Source: Cherax quadricarinatus (lineage: Eukaryota > Arthropoda > Malacostraca > Decapoda > Parastacidae). Taken from it: DNA of 64,000 nt. Position numbers and translations under genes: made by a program. The notes under the pieces were generated by a model. The model ran no database searches and was not told the origin of the DNA. It saw only the letters and a program-made list of their open reading frames with translations. Of the stretch, positions 21,016 through 30,514 are shown piece by piece. Numbering within the stretch: position 1 is the stretch's first letter; every line of letters starts with the position of its first letter. The DNA is taken from positions 34,730,482 to 34,794,481 of the forward strand of contig NC_091312.1 in NCBI RefSeq assembly GCF_038502225.1. The letters are read 5' to 3'.

Positions 21016-21803
21016 ACTGGGCTTACCTCCCTTCCCTTCCTCATATAAAAAACCACGTATTCCAGGCTTTCCATACTCCTCCCACCATCGAAGTATATCA
21101 CCCCCCTTCCTCCCATGAGCCCACTCATTCTCCCACCACTCAGCAAAACTATCACCTTCCACCGACCTCTCTAACAAGCTCACATTAAGCTTCCAATAAC
21201 TCGGATAACACATTGGTAAACCACCCCACCCCACATCCGCCACCACCCCTCTATAATCTGAAAACACGAAGTCCATAATTTCCGAGTTAGCAACCGATAT
21301 CCCTGGAGAAGCATAAATACGATCTAATCGTGCCACACATCCCCTGCGCACATAAGTGTGCTCCACTTTCCACCCCTCCCCCTGCAAAACATCCACCAAC
21401 CCAGCTCCCCCTAAAACATCCCACAAAACCCCTAACACACACCCTGCACCTCTCGGCTCCACATCCTTTCTACGAATCACACTATTCCAATCTTCTCCTA
21501 ACAATGAATTAACAGGCAACCCCCGCATATGATAAATTACTATCCGCCGGCATTTATACACCCACAAAACACACTCGTACCTCACCCCATGTCCCATCCA
21601 CCCTCACTACTCTCCCATCCTCTTCCTCCTTCTTCCCAATGTAACATTCGAAAAGGACTGGCCTCCGCTATTAACACAGCTGCACCTCCCTTAATCTTCC
21701 CAGTATACCCTGCATATACTTTATACCCATCCACCAACAAATCTCTTCCATACTTAAAATTATGCTCCTGTAGAAATATTACCTGTATGCTATATCTCCG
21801 CAA
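21016..21803 (-). pseudogene. Tx1/L1-type LINE endonuclease fragment
   Basis: From 21803 down: IQVIFLQEHNFKYGRDLLVD (endonuclease block), YAGYTGKIKGGAAVLIAE, then in a shifted frame LLGEDWNSVIRRKD, GLVDVLQGEGWKVEHTYV, LDRIYASPG and FSDYRGVVADV. The GLVDV...TYV...LDRIYAS pattern is typical of L1/Tx1 endonucleases. The following WWEEYGKPGIRGFLYEEGKG fits the Tx1 linker before RT, but no RT follows; another LINE begins at about 21015. At least one frameshift lies near 21590. It belongs with the ORF1 at 22096-22931. Confidence 0.75.
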
Positions 21804-22095
21804 AAATTCACTAAACCATCTGCCCTTTACATCGGCCCTTAGGCCATTTACATTTAATGTTAAACACTTAAAAATGCTATCTGGGGCTTACCTATTGTCC
21901 TGTGTCCTTGCATTTCTTTATACTTCTTTCCACTATACTTGTCACTATTTCCTTTCCTAGCCTCACCTTTTCCGTGCCCCTCCCCCTCCCTGAGACTTTT
22001 CTTGGCATATTCACCAAGTGTTTCTTACCATGTTTTTGGGCAGGTGTAAGGACATCATCGCTATCAGACGCACCAGCCTCCCTCTTGCGAGATGC

Positions 22096-22931
22096 TTAAA
22101 CTAGGTGTATGTCCTCACCTTCACCTCCCTCCCCGTGCACTTCAACCTCTGTCTCACAAACCCTCGGAGGTTGCTTATCCCTACTACCCGCATTACCTAC
22201 CTCATGAACCCTACCCTTCTCCACAGATTCCCCTTCCTTTACCATACTTTGAGTACTTTCCTCATTATGACCAACCAGTAAGCCTTGTAACACGGTGTGT
22301 ATAGCAGCCGATACACCTTTACCCAATTCCTCTGGACCCACCTCTTCCTCCATTCCTATGGTCTCAATAACCTGAGACACTTCCGGTAACACTCCTCAGG
22401 ATTTTTCTCCACTATTTCACTCCACGGCTTACGAGCCCCATGAAGCTCTCCTGAAGTCTTGGGCATCATTTCTCTATCCTTCGCCATTCCTTGCCCAGCT
22501 CTATTAGTCTCAGATGTTGATCTTCGAGGACACTGCACAGCCATATGTTCATTGGCGCAACACAATCGACATGTTCGTCTCTGGCCCGCATATGTTACAT
22601 ATACCTGAGTCCTAAAGTCGCTCAGTACCACATATGACGGTATGGATTTGAGCAAAGACATCTTAAGAGTAAAGGAGCACTCAGGGATGCCAGCATACAT
22701 AGCCACTGACCACCTTCCAACTGTTGCTAGATGTACTATTACTCCATACTCTTCAAACGTTGCTCGTATGTCTTCCTCATCCGCCTCAAACGGTACACTT
22801 CTTAACTTGACCCAAGTGTAATACTTGGATACGCCCCTCATCCTTACCTGCAAACCTGGGTTAACAATCATACACATATCCTGGTACTTCTCCACCATCT
22901 TGTCGTAGATTGCAGCCGTCACAAACTTCAC
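22096..22931 (-). pseudogene. Tx1/L1-type LINE ORF1 with zinc knuckle
   Basis: The - strand frame from 22931 has an RRM-like stretch (TWVKLRSVPFEADEEDIRAT to SYVVLSDFRTQVYVT) and a CCHC knuckle CRLCCANEHMAVQC, as in ORF1 proteins of Tx1-like LINEs that package element RNA. The frame is lost near 22380 and continues as a Glu-rich tail to 22096. The 290 bp down to the endonuclease start at 21803 hold no gene. Since LINEs are normally truncated at the 5' end, a copy with ORF1 and endonuclease but no RT implies a later deletion or insertion. Confidence 0.75.
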
Positions 22932-22944
22932 AAATATCCTTGTA

Positions 22945-25900
22945 GCTCCATTTAATTAATGTGATGCCATACAGGTCGTCATTATTGATGCAGTAGCAAG
23001 AAGGCAGGCAACATAATAGATGCATTCGAGTTATACACCATGCCTTTTAACACCTCGATTCACACAGTGTTGATCCTCCTCCTGGTGGCCTGCACCATCT
23101 TGTGAAAAGCACTCAAGAGCTACTAACAGGTGTGAGTGCAGCAGCCAACGTCCGACCTCCACTAAAGGTGATAAATGAATAACAGCAGATGGGCCTGATA
23201 AAACAAAGTTTAAGTACTTCAACACTTACACTCTTCTGTTGTCTCCATATTTAGACACCCCTGCATTTGACTAAGAAGCCTACTGTACAGGCGAAACTTT
23301 TCAGGAAGATATATATACCAAACTGTCACACATGTGAGTAAATCACCTTACACCTTATAGCAGCTTTTCGATAATATTTGGACTAAATGAGTTCTCCCTC
23401 TTCAATGGAAAAAAAACTACAAATGTCCTTCCGTTTTGGAAGCTAAGTACCTGGAGCCAGGCTGCTTCTCATCATTCACCTATTACTCTTAACGGATTCA
23501 GTTTATAAGTTACTGGAATGTTTTTTATGAAGGTTTAGTACAGTGCTTAGAAACCCAAAACAGTCTCCCCTGATCATTTTGGTTTTCAAAAGCGTCATTT
23601 TTGTTAGTCTGCTTAGATACATGTGTCCACAACTTCTTCACTAATCATCATTCAAATATAGCAGATTTTTTCGATTTCGAATAAGCATATTTCACTTCTT
23701 GGCATTATGAAATCTTAGCCCAAGCTCATGTTTTAGGCCTCCAAGAAATTTTGACATTTTTCCTAAGAGAATTTTTATTATAGAAGCATTTTCATGTTCA
23801 AATTAGCACCAGCGTACCACATGGGTGAGTTTTTAGCACCAGTTCGCTCCTACTCATCATTAACATCTTCACCTCTGTTCACCCTTCATATATCTCAGTA
23901 TGTTGATGAATTAGCTTTTGCTGATGCTGGAGTTAACAGTTAACTCACAGCGACCTTTCTCTAGTTCAATATTGATCTTTCTTCCATCTGGACCACCTCA
24001 CATAGGGTAGTTTTGTTGTTTAAACAAACCAGATGACTTTTACGTGCCCCTCAAGCTGTCATAAACATGTATTGTTCTTGTATTCCTTAACGAAATACAG
24101 CCAGATTTCTTCTTTTTTTTCTTTGATTATCGATTGCCATAGAAGCCTGACAATAACCTCCCTTAAAGCTGTTTGTCATAGCAAACTTAACCTACTTAAA
24201 CTTTGGGAAGCAGACAGCCAAACATTCATCGCCACCATTCATCACCAGTAAACTAGTAAAGTAGACTACGAAGACAAATTATTTCTCTGCCTCTCCCTCT
24301 CCTCATTCTAAACTTGACAAGAACATTGGACCTGTTAGCCTCAGAACCATCTTTCAGTTTATTCATGTACCGTCGTTTATTACGACTTAATCTGAGTTCA
24401 TTGACCTAAATGACCCTTGTATAGGCAATAATCTTTAACCCCCATTAAGTTTCTAAACTTGATCTCATTCATCATCAAGGTTTGCGTTTGAGTCTGAAAG
24501 CTTTTTTATCTTTCCCCGTAGAGGGCTTGTGCATAGAGGCAAATGTCTTGGATTTGCTTAATTGCTGCGATGCCCAGTGTCTCTCCTAATATGCCTTCTT
24601 CCATTACCTGCACTATCCTTCCACATAGAATACATACACATAAAAGTAAGACTAATTTATATCATCGTTGCCCCCTTTATTGCTTCTCATTAAGCTCCGC
24701 AACCACGCTTTATTGACGTCTGTTAATTTACCAATGACACTTCTGAATTTTTCAAACACTCCTTGGTAGGAACGCAAGATTCAGGTTTGTTCCTCATTCT
24801 CCCCCTCCCCCTCCCCCTCGTTTCTTATCTGTCTGCTGCAAACTTGTGGTCACTCTTGAACATTTTCAATTATATTCTTATGATATAGCATTTCTGTAAT
24901 GGTTCTAAATTCCTGTATAGTGTAGGGTATACCAGTGTTTTTCCAAATAGAGTAAAGGAAATTTACTGGAATGGGTTAGCATTTTTACAGTGGAGCTATA
25001 TGCTGTTCCCTCTGCTCTCGTACACTTTGCAACAGTGCATACATCGTCATTCATTGTTCCTGACTACAAAAGTGCATTAAAAGCTATCCTTAAATTTGAT
25101 TATCCCCTTCATCCTATCATCGTTCGTATACAAACGTCTAGTAAGCACTAACACGCCTTTTTTGTTGAGTTCATGAACATGCCATTGTTCAGGGCAGTGA
25201 AAGCTGATTCAGCTACTTGGTCAGCTATTCAGGAACTAGCATTTTTTTTTTCTTTTTTGCAGGGATATAAATTTCTCAGATCATTTTCTAATATTCTCCC
25301 ACCGACTATGAAACCACTAGCTTCGTCCTGGCCATTTTCTTCACACCACTGTCAGGTTTGGAAAGCTCACTTGCACTATTACGAACTGGAGACACTCGAC
25401 TCACCCATTTCTATTACATGGAGAGATATTCGCCTCTTCTCTGAAACTAATGTCAGATCGCACTGTCAGTTTGTCATATTCTAAATGATTCTGCTTTATC
25501 AGAAAGCATGAAGTATTCACCTCTAACATCAGCAACATCTAGATGCTGTAATCTACAAAAAGGATAATACTTGGTACTGACTTTTCAAGGCGGCAGAGTC
25601 TATTTTTCTTAACTGTCCATGAATTTCTCTATAATTCCTGACTGTGATTTATACAAAAGGATAATTTCCAGATTCTTGTTCTTTCCCTTAATATCTTGTA
25701 CTTCTGTTGTATCCTTTGGAAGTCTCACTTGGCACTATTTACCTTTACTTGTATGAAAAATACTAATATTAAATATTATTTGTACACAGGACTGCTATAT
25801 TATATAAATTCCCTAACCAATTTTCCTCACTTTAGCACATCAGTGTGTCAATATGGAGCTGAGAACACGACACGTATATATCTGTCCTAACCATACACTT

Positions 25901-25970
25901 CCTTACCATTTTTAAGTTACACATCACTAAGGAAGGACGACTAAATAAGACAATAAAGGTAGCAGCAATA
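22945..25970. other. 3 kb without recognisable features
   Basis: AT-rich DNA on both strands with only short open frames (longest about 100 codons at 25173-25484, no familiar motif, with a T-rich run inside). I see no transposon domains, tandem repeats or RNA gene. It could be ancient decayed transposon or plain intergenic DNA upstream of PBLD. Confidence 0.5.
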
Positions 25971-25973
25971 AAG

Positions 25974-26279
25974 AAAACAACACAGACGGAGCCAGGGAGA
26001 AGAACACAGACGGAGCCAGGGAGAACAACACAGACGGAGCCAGGGAGAACAACACAGACGGAGCCAGGGAGAACAACACAGACGGAGCCAGGGAGAACAA
26101 CACAGACGGAGCCAGGGAGAACAAAACAGACGGAGCCAGGGAGAACAAAACAGACGGAGCCAGGGAGAACAAAACAGACGGAGCCAGGGAGAACAACACA
26201 GACGGAGCCAGGGAGAGCAACACAGACGGAGCCAGGGAGAACAACACAGACGGAGCCAGGGAGAACAAAACAGACGGAG
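25974..26279 (+). repeat. 24-bp minisatellite, left part
   Basis: About 12.5 tandem units of 24 bp containing CAGACGGAGCCAGGGAG with AACAACA or AACAAAA tails. The array is cut at 26279 by the LTR element and resumes at 29014 in phase. Frames stay open because 24 is a multiple of three; no protein is implied. Confidence 0.95.
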
Positions 26280-26595
26280 TATAACGGGCTTGTTTGGTAG
26301 CTGTAGCGGGTGTGAATGATATACTTCTTCGGAGGCTTCTTTCTTTATTGATAACTAGTGTTGGGTTACACAGGCTTGTGTGTTTGTGCCCATGGCCCGG
26401 GCAGGGCCATGCCCACGAGAGAGAGCTGGGAGGCCTTGTTCCTTGCTGCTAGGCCGCTGTGTGAGTGAGAGCGAGGCAAGTCTGGGCATACTGAAGTGGC
26501 AAGGCCTATAGATGGCAGCACCTGAGTGGCGCGAAATATGATCTAAGCTGGCAGACAGCATGGGCTGTCTGTGCAGACAGTACAGGCTGTCTACA
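26280..26595 (-). repeat. 3' LTR of the non-autonomous element
   Basis: 316 bp, nearly identical to 28694-29013 except short variable stretches around 26360-26380 and 26430-26450. It contains GGGCATGGCCCTGCCCGGGC and a CAGACAG-rich start. AATAAAG for polyadenylation is near 26345 (- strand). Confidence 0.88.
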
Positions 26596-27744
26596 TACGC
26601 TCGGCCACCTACCGCGCGTCGTCCCGACGCAGCAATACTGGTGGAAAAGAAACTCGGTCTCTCTCTCGTAGGAACAGGGCACAGAACACAAAATAAAAAC
26701 ATATATATACATATGGACATGGAAAAAAAAACTTCCTACAGGGAGGGAAGAAAAAAACATGTGGGGTGTGCTAAACATCGTGGTCAAAGGCAGTGAGCGT
26801 CGAAGGGCATCACTGCACGCCTTCCTGCATCTGGACATATACTGCAACACAGGAGACATCGCTGCGGCTGAGCTGTGACGTAACAGGGTACGGTCTCCTC
26901 TGGAACGGTGAAGCAGACATCGTAGGAGTCGCTGCAGGTTTTCACTCAACCTAGGGCACGACATGCTGGTGCCCTCGAGTGAGGCGTCGACAAAACTCGG
27001 CAACTGGGCAGGACTTCTGGCAAGCGACTCAGGAGGACACTTCTCGACTGGTGCTGTCGCTGGGCTGTCACTGCCGGCGAGCGTGGAGCGAGTTGTGGAG
27101 CGAGTCGTGGCAGAGACGACTGGGCGAAAAATCTGGGAGTCGTAACATCATACACCAGACTGCTGCTCATTGAAGCTTGTGACACGAGGCTGACACAGCG
27201 CCTGCCGACAGGCCTGGCTGCGGCTTGACGAGTATCATCTCTCGACAGTTGGAGTTATAGCAGAGGTTAGTCTAAGCGTCCCCAGACTTGTTTCTCTACA
27301 TATAACTGCACTCTGACGGTCTGGAGGTGAAGTGAAACAAATTTCGATGGGAATCGTAGCAGGTACGATTCTACAGAACATCACGAGCGACGAGCATAAA
27401 AACTTTCTGTACAAGAGGGCTCGGTCACTCGGGCTGTCTGATAGCTGTCAAACACACTGGTCACAAGGGTGACTTAACACTGTGGTGTTACTCAGGTCTG
27501 GCTGGCTCAGACCTCACTGGACACACGGAAACTTTACAAACACACTGCTGTACATACGGTACAACATGGCTTAAACTAGCAAAAGATGCTTTTCTGCGCA
27601 TAAAACTGACTAAGACATATTAAAATGTGAGAACACTGACTGAGAGGAATTAATTAACACACGACATATATCTTCTCTCAATCTTCTCGACAATACTGAA
27701 ATAATTACTGAACACTCGATGGTGACATCATGTGATGTCAGGCG

Positions 27745-28020
27745 TGATGTCGCGAGGTGACGTCAGCAGACATCTCGAGGTGACGTCAGCAGACATCTCG
27801 AGGTGACGTCAGGCAGACATCGTGAGGTGACGTCAGCAGACATCGTGAGGTGACGTCAGCAGACATCGTGAGGTGACGTCAGCAGACATCGTGAGGTGAC
27901 GTCAGCAGACATCGTGAGGTGACGTCAGCAGACATCGTGAGGTGACGTCAGCAGACATCTCGAGGTGACGTCAGGCAGACATCGTGAGGTGACGTCAACA
28001 GACATCGTGACGTCATGAAG
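27745..28020 (-). promoter_or_regulatory. tandem array of twelve CRE palindromes (TGACGTCA)
   Basis: A 23-24-bp unit, GAGGTGACGTCAGCAGACAT plus CGT, is repeated about eleven times. TGACGTCA occurs at about 27758, 27781, 27804, 27828, 27851, 27874, 27897, 27920, 27943, 27966, 27990 and 28008. TGACGTCA is the perfect consensus for CREB/ATF bZIP dimers. The array lies in the interior of the non-autonomous LTR element, about 700 bp downstream of its 5' LTR. Whether it acts as an enhancer is inference. The palindrome reads the same on both strands. Confidence 0.75.
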
Positions 28021-28673
28021 TCGGGCAGCATCGTGGGTGGCGTCGATGTGATGCGGGCAGCAGACCACAGCATGAGGCCTGGGACATCTGGTAACTCACG
28101 TGGCTTTGTAGGTCTACGTGACATCGCCCACACCCACGTGACGTCGTAATCCACGTAGCTTCGAGTGGCCTCGGGCACTCGGATACACAGCACTGGCAAA
28201 GAATTCACACGAAAAACAGCAGAAAACACAGCAGAGGGAGTGGGCAGTGGTGAGTGTATGGTAGTGTGGTGGCGAGGAGCGTGCGTGAGTGTATGGCAGG
28301 GCGGGCATCTGGCCATTCCTCCTCCTCCTCCTCCACCCACAAACACGTGGAGAAGCTCACACTGGACGCAGAAATCACCACAAAACTCACCTCTGGCTTG
28401 CTGAAACAGCTGTGCTGAGCTGAACAACAAAAGCAACATACAAGTGACGCTGAACACGTGACTTGAGAAACAGCGTGGGGTCACTGGGACGCCACTTACA
28501 ATTCTCGGAGAATTTCGGCAAATTTCGGCTGGATCCTGCTAGTACCTGTGTCTGGATGCTCAAACGTGTAGACACGACATCAGGATAACTCGTTGAGAGA
28601 CGGATGCTTCTTGTGTAGGGTGATGAAGTGAAGATGACTTCATACCCTCTCTCCAGGCAAACACAACTGCTGC

Positions 28674-28691
28674 GGAGCACCGCTGTCACCA
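28674..28691 (-). promoter_or_regulatory. putative primer-binding site of the non-autonomous element
   Basis: On the - strand TGGTGACAGCGGTGCTCC begins two bases after the 5' LTR end (28694). The TGG start and spacing fit a tRNA primer-binding site; I cannot name the tRNA. Confidence 0.5.
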
Positions 28692-28693
28692 TT

Positions 28694-29013
28694 TATAACG
28701 AGGCTTGTTTTGGTAGCTGTAGAGCGGGGTGTGAATGATACGTTCTTCGGAGGCTTCTTTCTTTATTGATAAGTAGTTGTGGGTTACACAGCACTGTGTG
28801 TTTGTGCCCATGGCCCGGGCAGGGCCATGCCCACGAGAGAGAGCTGGGAGTACTTGTGTGTTGCTGCCAGGCCGCTGTGTGAGTGAGAGCGAGGCAAGTC
28901 TGGGCATACTGAAGTGGCAAGGCCTATAGATGGCAGCACCTGAGTGGCGCGAAATATGATCTAAGCTGGCAGACAGCATGGGCTGTCTGTGCAGACAGTA
29001 CAGGCTGTCTACA
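28694..29013 (-). repeat. 5' LTR of the non-autonomous element
   Basis: 320 bp, the element's first LTR on the - strand, starting TGTAGACAGCC at 29013. It matches 26280-26595 closely. Confidence 0.88.
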
Positions 29014-30316
29014 GGAGCCAGGGAGAACAAAACAGACGGAGCCAGGGAGAACAACACAGACGGAGCCAGGGAGAACAACACAGACGGAGCCAGGGAGAAC
29101 AACACAGACGGAGCCAGGGAGAACAAATCAGACGGAGCCAGGGAGAACAACACAGACGGAGCCAGGGAGAACAACACAGACGGAGCCAGGGAGAGCAACA
29201 CAGATGGAGCCAGGGAGAACAAAACAGACGGAGCCAGGGAGAACAACACAGACGGAGCCAGGTAAAACAAAACAGACGGAGCCAGGGAGAACAACACAGA
29301 CGGAACCAGGGAGAACAACACAGACGGAGCCAGGGAGAGCAACACAGACGGAGCCAGGGAGAACAACACAGACGGAGCCAGGGAGAACAACACAGACGGA
29401 GCCAGGGAGAAAAACACAGACGGAGCCAGGGAGAACAACACAGACGGAGCCAGGGAGAACAAAACAGACGGAGCCAGGGAGAACAAAACAGACGGAGCCA
29501 GGGAGAACAACACAGACGGAGCCAGGTAAAACAAAACAGACGGAGCCAGGGAGAACAACACAGACGGAGCCAGGGAGAACAACACAGACGGAGCCAGGGA
29601 GAACAACACAGACGGAGCCAGGGAGAACAACACAGACGGAGCCAGGGAGAACAACACAGACGGAGCCAGGGAGAACAAAACAGACGGAGCCAGGGAGAAC
29701 AAAACAGACGGAGCCAGGGAGAACAACACAGTCGGCGCCAGGGAGAACAACACAGACGGAGCCAGGTAAAACAAAACAGACGGAGCCAGGGAGAACAACA
29801 CAGACGGAGCCAGGGAGAACAACACAGACGGAGCCAGGGAGAACAACACAGACGGAGCCAGGGAGAACAACACAGGAGCCAGGGAGAACAACACAGACGG
29901 AGCCAGGGAGAACAACACAGGAGCCAGGGAGAACAACACAGACGGGGCCAGGGAGAACAACAAAGGAGCCAGGGAGAACAACACAGGAGCCACGGAGAAC
30001 AACACAGGAGCCAGGGAGAACAACAAAGGAGCCAGGGAGAACAACACAAGAGCCAGGGAGAACAACACAGGAGCCAGGGAGAACAACACAGGAGCCAGGG
30101 AGAACAACACAGGAGCCAGGGAGAACAACACAGGAGCCAGGGAGAACAACACAGGAGCCAGGGAGAACAACACAGGAGCCAGGGAGAACAACACAGGAGC
30201 CAGGGAGAACAACACAGGAGCCAGGGAGAACAACACAGGAGCCAGGGAGAACAACACAGGAGCCAGGGAGAACAACACAGGAGCCAGAGAGAACAACACA
30301 GGAGCCAGGGAGACAT
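29014..30316 (+). repeat. 24-bp then 21-bp minisatellite, right part
   Basis: Continuation of the array at 25974. Up to about 29870 units are 24 bp (with ACAGACGGAGCC). From there to the end they are mostly 21 bp (ACAGGAGCC), missing three bases. Mixed 24/21 units occur in between (29870-29960). Variants GGTAAAACAAA and GGGAGAGCAAC recur. Both periods are multiples of three, so frames of 380-550 codons stay open on both strands; these are side effects of the repeat, not genes. Confidence 0.95.
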
Positions 30317-30430
30317 AACATAGCAACAGATGCTGACAGTAGTGTTTAGTGAGATATTTATTAGAGTAATATACCGTTGATCACCATGAAGTAAATAAAG
30401 TTTATTATTTCGTTCTGTTTCATTTTGAAG

Positions 30431-30514
30431 ATGAAACTCCAGATGTTCAGTGTGGACGCCTTCACCGAGTCTCCTTTCCGGGGTAACCCAGCAGCTGTGG
30501 TGCTTCTTACCCAG
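30431..30514 (+). CDS. PBLD: PBLD (PhzF-like isomerase family), first coding exon
   Basis: Encodes 28 residues from ATG 30431: MKLQMFSVDAFTESPFRGNP followed by AAVVLLTQ. This matches the N-terminus of PBLD/PhzF-fold proteins, in which a short beta strand leads to the conserved FRGNPAAV motif. PBLD is a cytosolic enzyme-like protein with the two-domain diaminopimelate-epimerase-type fold; its substrate in animals is not established. The exon ends ACCCAG|GTCAGT, a strong donor in phase 0 (GT at 30515). ATG 30431 is chosen because it aligns with the family start. The pyrimidine-rich TTCGTTCTGTTTCATTTTGAAG just upstream could be the acceptor of a 5' UTR intron. The next exon is at 41339. Confidence 0.9.

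Larger units (their letters stand above)
26280..29013 (-). mobile_element. non-autonomous LTR retrotransposon (TRIM/LARD-like), inserted in a minisatellite
   Basis: Two direct repeats of 316 and 320 bp bound 2.1 kb of DNA without recognisable gag or pol. On the - strand each LTR starts TGTAGACAGCC, contains an AATAAAG signal and ends CGTTATA. A primer-binding-type sequence follows the 5' LTR after two bases. The 4-bp target duplication GGAG flanks the element exactly (26276-26279 and 29014-29017); removing the element and one GGAG restores the 24-bp minisatellite unit. The 5' LTR is therefore the right-hand one. Lacking enzymes, it must have been mobilised in trans by an unseen Gypsy- or BEL-type element. 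Confidence 0.88.

Noticed and set aside
25173..25484. 103-codon open frame in the featureless region
   Set aside because: No recognisable motif, T-rich run inside, no neighbours to support it.
26506..28692. Possible genes inside the non-autonomous LTR element
   Set aside because: Frames are short, overlapping on both strands and lack any gag, protease, RT or integrase motif.
28686..30326. 546-codon - strand frame (LFSLAPSV repeats) and its + strand counterparts
   Set aside because: 24/21-bp minisatellite translation, running into LTR sequence; no sign of a real protein.
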